Source: JARFQH01 sp041299015 (lineage in GTDB: Bacteria; Desulfobacterota; Desulfobacteria; Desulfobacterales; SG8-13). From it: DNA of 32,011 nucleotides. The stretch is from positions 1 to 32,011 of the forward strand of contig JBFYWB010000066.1 in assembly GCA_041299015.1 (NCBI GenBank), in the 5' to 3' direction. The position numbers were made by a program, and so were the translations under genes. Shown one piece after another: positions 30,914 to 32,011 of the stretch. The notes beneath the pieces are model-generated. The model searched no databases. It was not told the origin of the DNA and saw only the letters and a program-made list of their open reading frames with translations. The stretch's first letter is position 1. Each line of letters starts with the position of its first letter.

Positions 30914-31768
30914 TTAGCGTTTCGGCGCTGAGAAATCAACCCGCGCGCGCGGGATCTGGGGCAAAGAGCGTCTCAGGGCTTCTTCGACAACGGCTTGCAG
31001 GTCTGCGGCGCGGTTTGAGAAAATCAAGTCGATGTTGCGGTTTATTTCGCGGAACAGGCAGTTGACTGAGTCGACGAATCCGGTCCCCAAGAGCTGACCG
31101 CGCGCGTGATGCCTTTTGACCCGGGCATCGGTCACCATCAGGTAATGGCCCAGGAGACCGCCGAGGGGTTGCGAGAGTGCCAGCCGGCTCATGGCGCCGA
31201 CATTGGCCTGCGCAATCGGCAGGCGCGCCGCAGCCGGCACGAAATCAAACAGCGCCAGGATTTCCGGCGCCAGGGATATCAGGTGAAAGTCGTCGCCGGG
31301 CGTCAAACCCGCCAAGTGCTCCTGCAGGATTCGCCGCCGTGCATCGACATCCTGAAGCGGTTCGCATTTGAGTTCAATCATCAGGTGCACTTGCCCGCCA
31401 AGGGTCTGCAGCACTTCTTCGAGGCAAGGGATCAGGGGGCAGGCGCGCAGCAGGTCCCGCCAGTCCGTCTGCCGAATGCGGATGCAACGGCCGAACAGAC
31501 GCCGGGCATCCGGGTCGTGAATCACCACGGGTTTGCGGTCGCGGGTCCAGCGCACATCGAACTCGATTCCCCAGATGCCGGCGGCGGCGGCGGCCTGAAA
31601 AGCGGGCATCGTATTTTCGATGATCCGCCGGTTGTCATGTTCGCCGCGGTGGGAGATGATCCGACACTCCGCGAGGCGTTCGGCGGCGGGACGGGGTTGG
31701 CGATAGCGCCGAAAGACGGCGTCTGCACAGCGCAGAAAGGCATTTTCGATCCGGAGCGCAATATTCAT
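30914..31768 (-). CDS. Glycerophosphodiester phosphodiesterase family protein
   Basis: The 284-aa protein is a GDPD-fold phosphodiesterase that releases glycerol-3-phosphate from lipid-derived diesters. The catalytic pair is H40-R41 (SHRGEHD) and H84 (VIHDPD). Metal-binding E51/N52 (IIENTMPAF) and E69/D71 (GIEFDVRW) are in place. LMIELK follows in the right order. No signal peptide is convincing, so a cytoplasmic site is likely. The start MNIALR at 31768 was chosen because the long upstream open frame has no family similarity. The substrate head group is not predictable. It is divergent from a gene that leaves the right edge. Confidence 0.88.
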   Translation of the reverse strand: MNIALRIENAFLRCADAVFRRYRQPRPAAERLAECRIISHRGEHDNRRIIENTMPAFQAAAAAGIWGIEFDVRWTRDRKPVVIHDPDARRLFGRCIRIRQTDWRDLLRACPLIPCLEEVLQTLGGQVHLMIELKCEPLQDVDARRRILQEHLAGLTPGDDFHLISLAPEILALFDFVPAAARLPIAQANVGAMSRLALSQPLGGLLGHYLMVTDARVKRHHARGQLLGTGFVDSVNCLFREINRNIDLIFSNRAADLQAVVEEALRRSLPQIPRARVDFSAPKR

Positions 31769-31903
31769 GATCTCTTTGCCAGGGGAGCCCGCCGGCGACC
31801 CTGTCGTCTGCCGCCCCCGTCGGGTCGACGTCCGGTTCCGGGCGGGCACCGCTGGGCGCCTCGTGGGGAGTCGCGCTTGGGCACCGGTTTGTCGAGTTTG
31901 AAA

Positions 31904-31932
31904 TTGACCGGTTTTTACAGTTCGGCTATAGG
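31904..31932 (+). promoter_or_regulatory. Promoter at the right edge
   Basis: TTGACC (31904-31909) and TATAGG (31927-31932) are exactly 17 bp apart. The start falls near 31939, on or next to the first ATG of the partial frame that follows, so the message might be leaderless. Confidence 0.55.
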
Positions 31933-31938
31933 ATGGCC

Positions 31939-32011
31939 ATGATGTCAAGACCTGTCAAACCAGCCGGCCTGACCGGAGAAGGACCGACCGATCCGGTCTG
32001 GGAAAAGATGG
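31939..32011 (+). CDS. Partial gene running off the right edge (unknown)
   Basis: A frame stays open from ATG 31939 (or 31942) to the window end and reads MMSRPVKPAGLTGEGPTDPV and onward. A later ATG at 32008 in the same frame, preceded by GGAAAAG, is an alternative start. The visible 24 codons are not enough to name a family. The promoter ending at 31932 favours a real gene here. Confidence 0.4.
   Translation, partial: MMSRPVKPAGLTGEGPTDPVWEKM

Noticed and set aside
1..32011. CRISPR array, complete insertion sequence, toxin-antitoxin or phage module
   Set aside because: No regularly spaced repeats, transposase, or toxin-antitoxin pair was recognised; the only mobile-element trace is the integrase end at the left edge.

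Overview
The window looks like a chromosomal segment of a GC-rich, Gram-negative anaerobe. It is most plausibly a member of the Desulfobacterota (former Deltaproteobacteria, Desulfobacterales-like). This is inferred from an in-frame UGA gene that reads as a HesB/IscA-like selenoprotein, a rhodanese fused to a rubrerythrin-like ferritin domain, LeuC of the short (~430 aa) type, and the general look of the proteins. No 16S gene or database search was available, so the taxonomy is inference.

Layout. 1-343: the 3' end of a tyrosine integrase faces a tRNA-Phe(GAA) gene, probably the scar or edge of an element lying to the left. 391-1143 (-): rsmE. 1301-7557 (+): an acidic DLTE-motif protein from its own promoter, then valS, nadC and a rhomboid protease with a DnaJ-C-like tail. 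7602-8549 (-): a response regulator with a GGDEF domain, driven by a near-consensus promoter. 8931-13931 (+): lepA, leuC, leuD, a DJ-1/PfpI protein and a class II aldolase. 13945-15967 (-): ndk, a TrmJ-like methyltransferase and an FAH-family hydrolase with overlapping or touching reading frames.

16328-24412 (+) is the most interesting stretch. In order it holds an FmdB-type zinc ribbon protein, a macrodomain protein, the HesB-like selenoprotein (Sec33, with a candidate bacterial SECIS hairpin 20 nt after the UGA), the rhodanese-ferritin fusion, a SagB-type nitroreductase, mutY, a truncated peroxiredoxin remnant, a radical SAM protein and fabH. Several of these have plausible roles in Fe-S, sulfur, redox or oxidative-damage handling.

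24544-28488 (-): a 78-aa unknown protein with a flavodoxin, two Hsp20 chaperones and an LdtD-like L,D-transpeptidase. 28631-29086 (+): a universal stress protein whose promoter carries a 9-bp inverted repeat. 29257-31768 (-): an ALDH7-type aldehyde dehydrogenase and a GDPD phosphodiesterase. At the right edge a promoter and the first codons of a rightward gene run off the window.

The strongest biological find is the selenoprotein: an ordinary gene caller would break it into two fragments or drop it. The rhomboid/DnaJ-C fusion, the rhodanese-ferritin fusion beside SagB, and the acidic DLTE protein are the next most unusual. I saw no CRISPR array, complete insertion sequence or rRNA gene.
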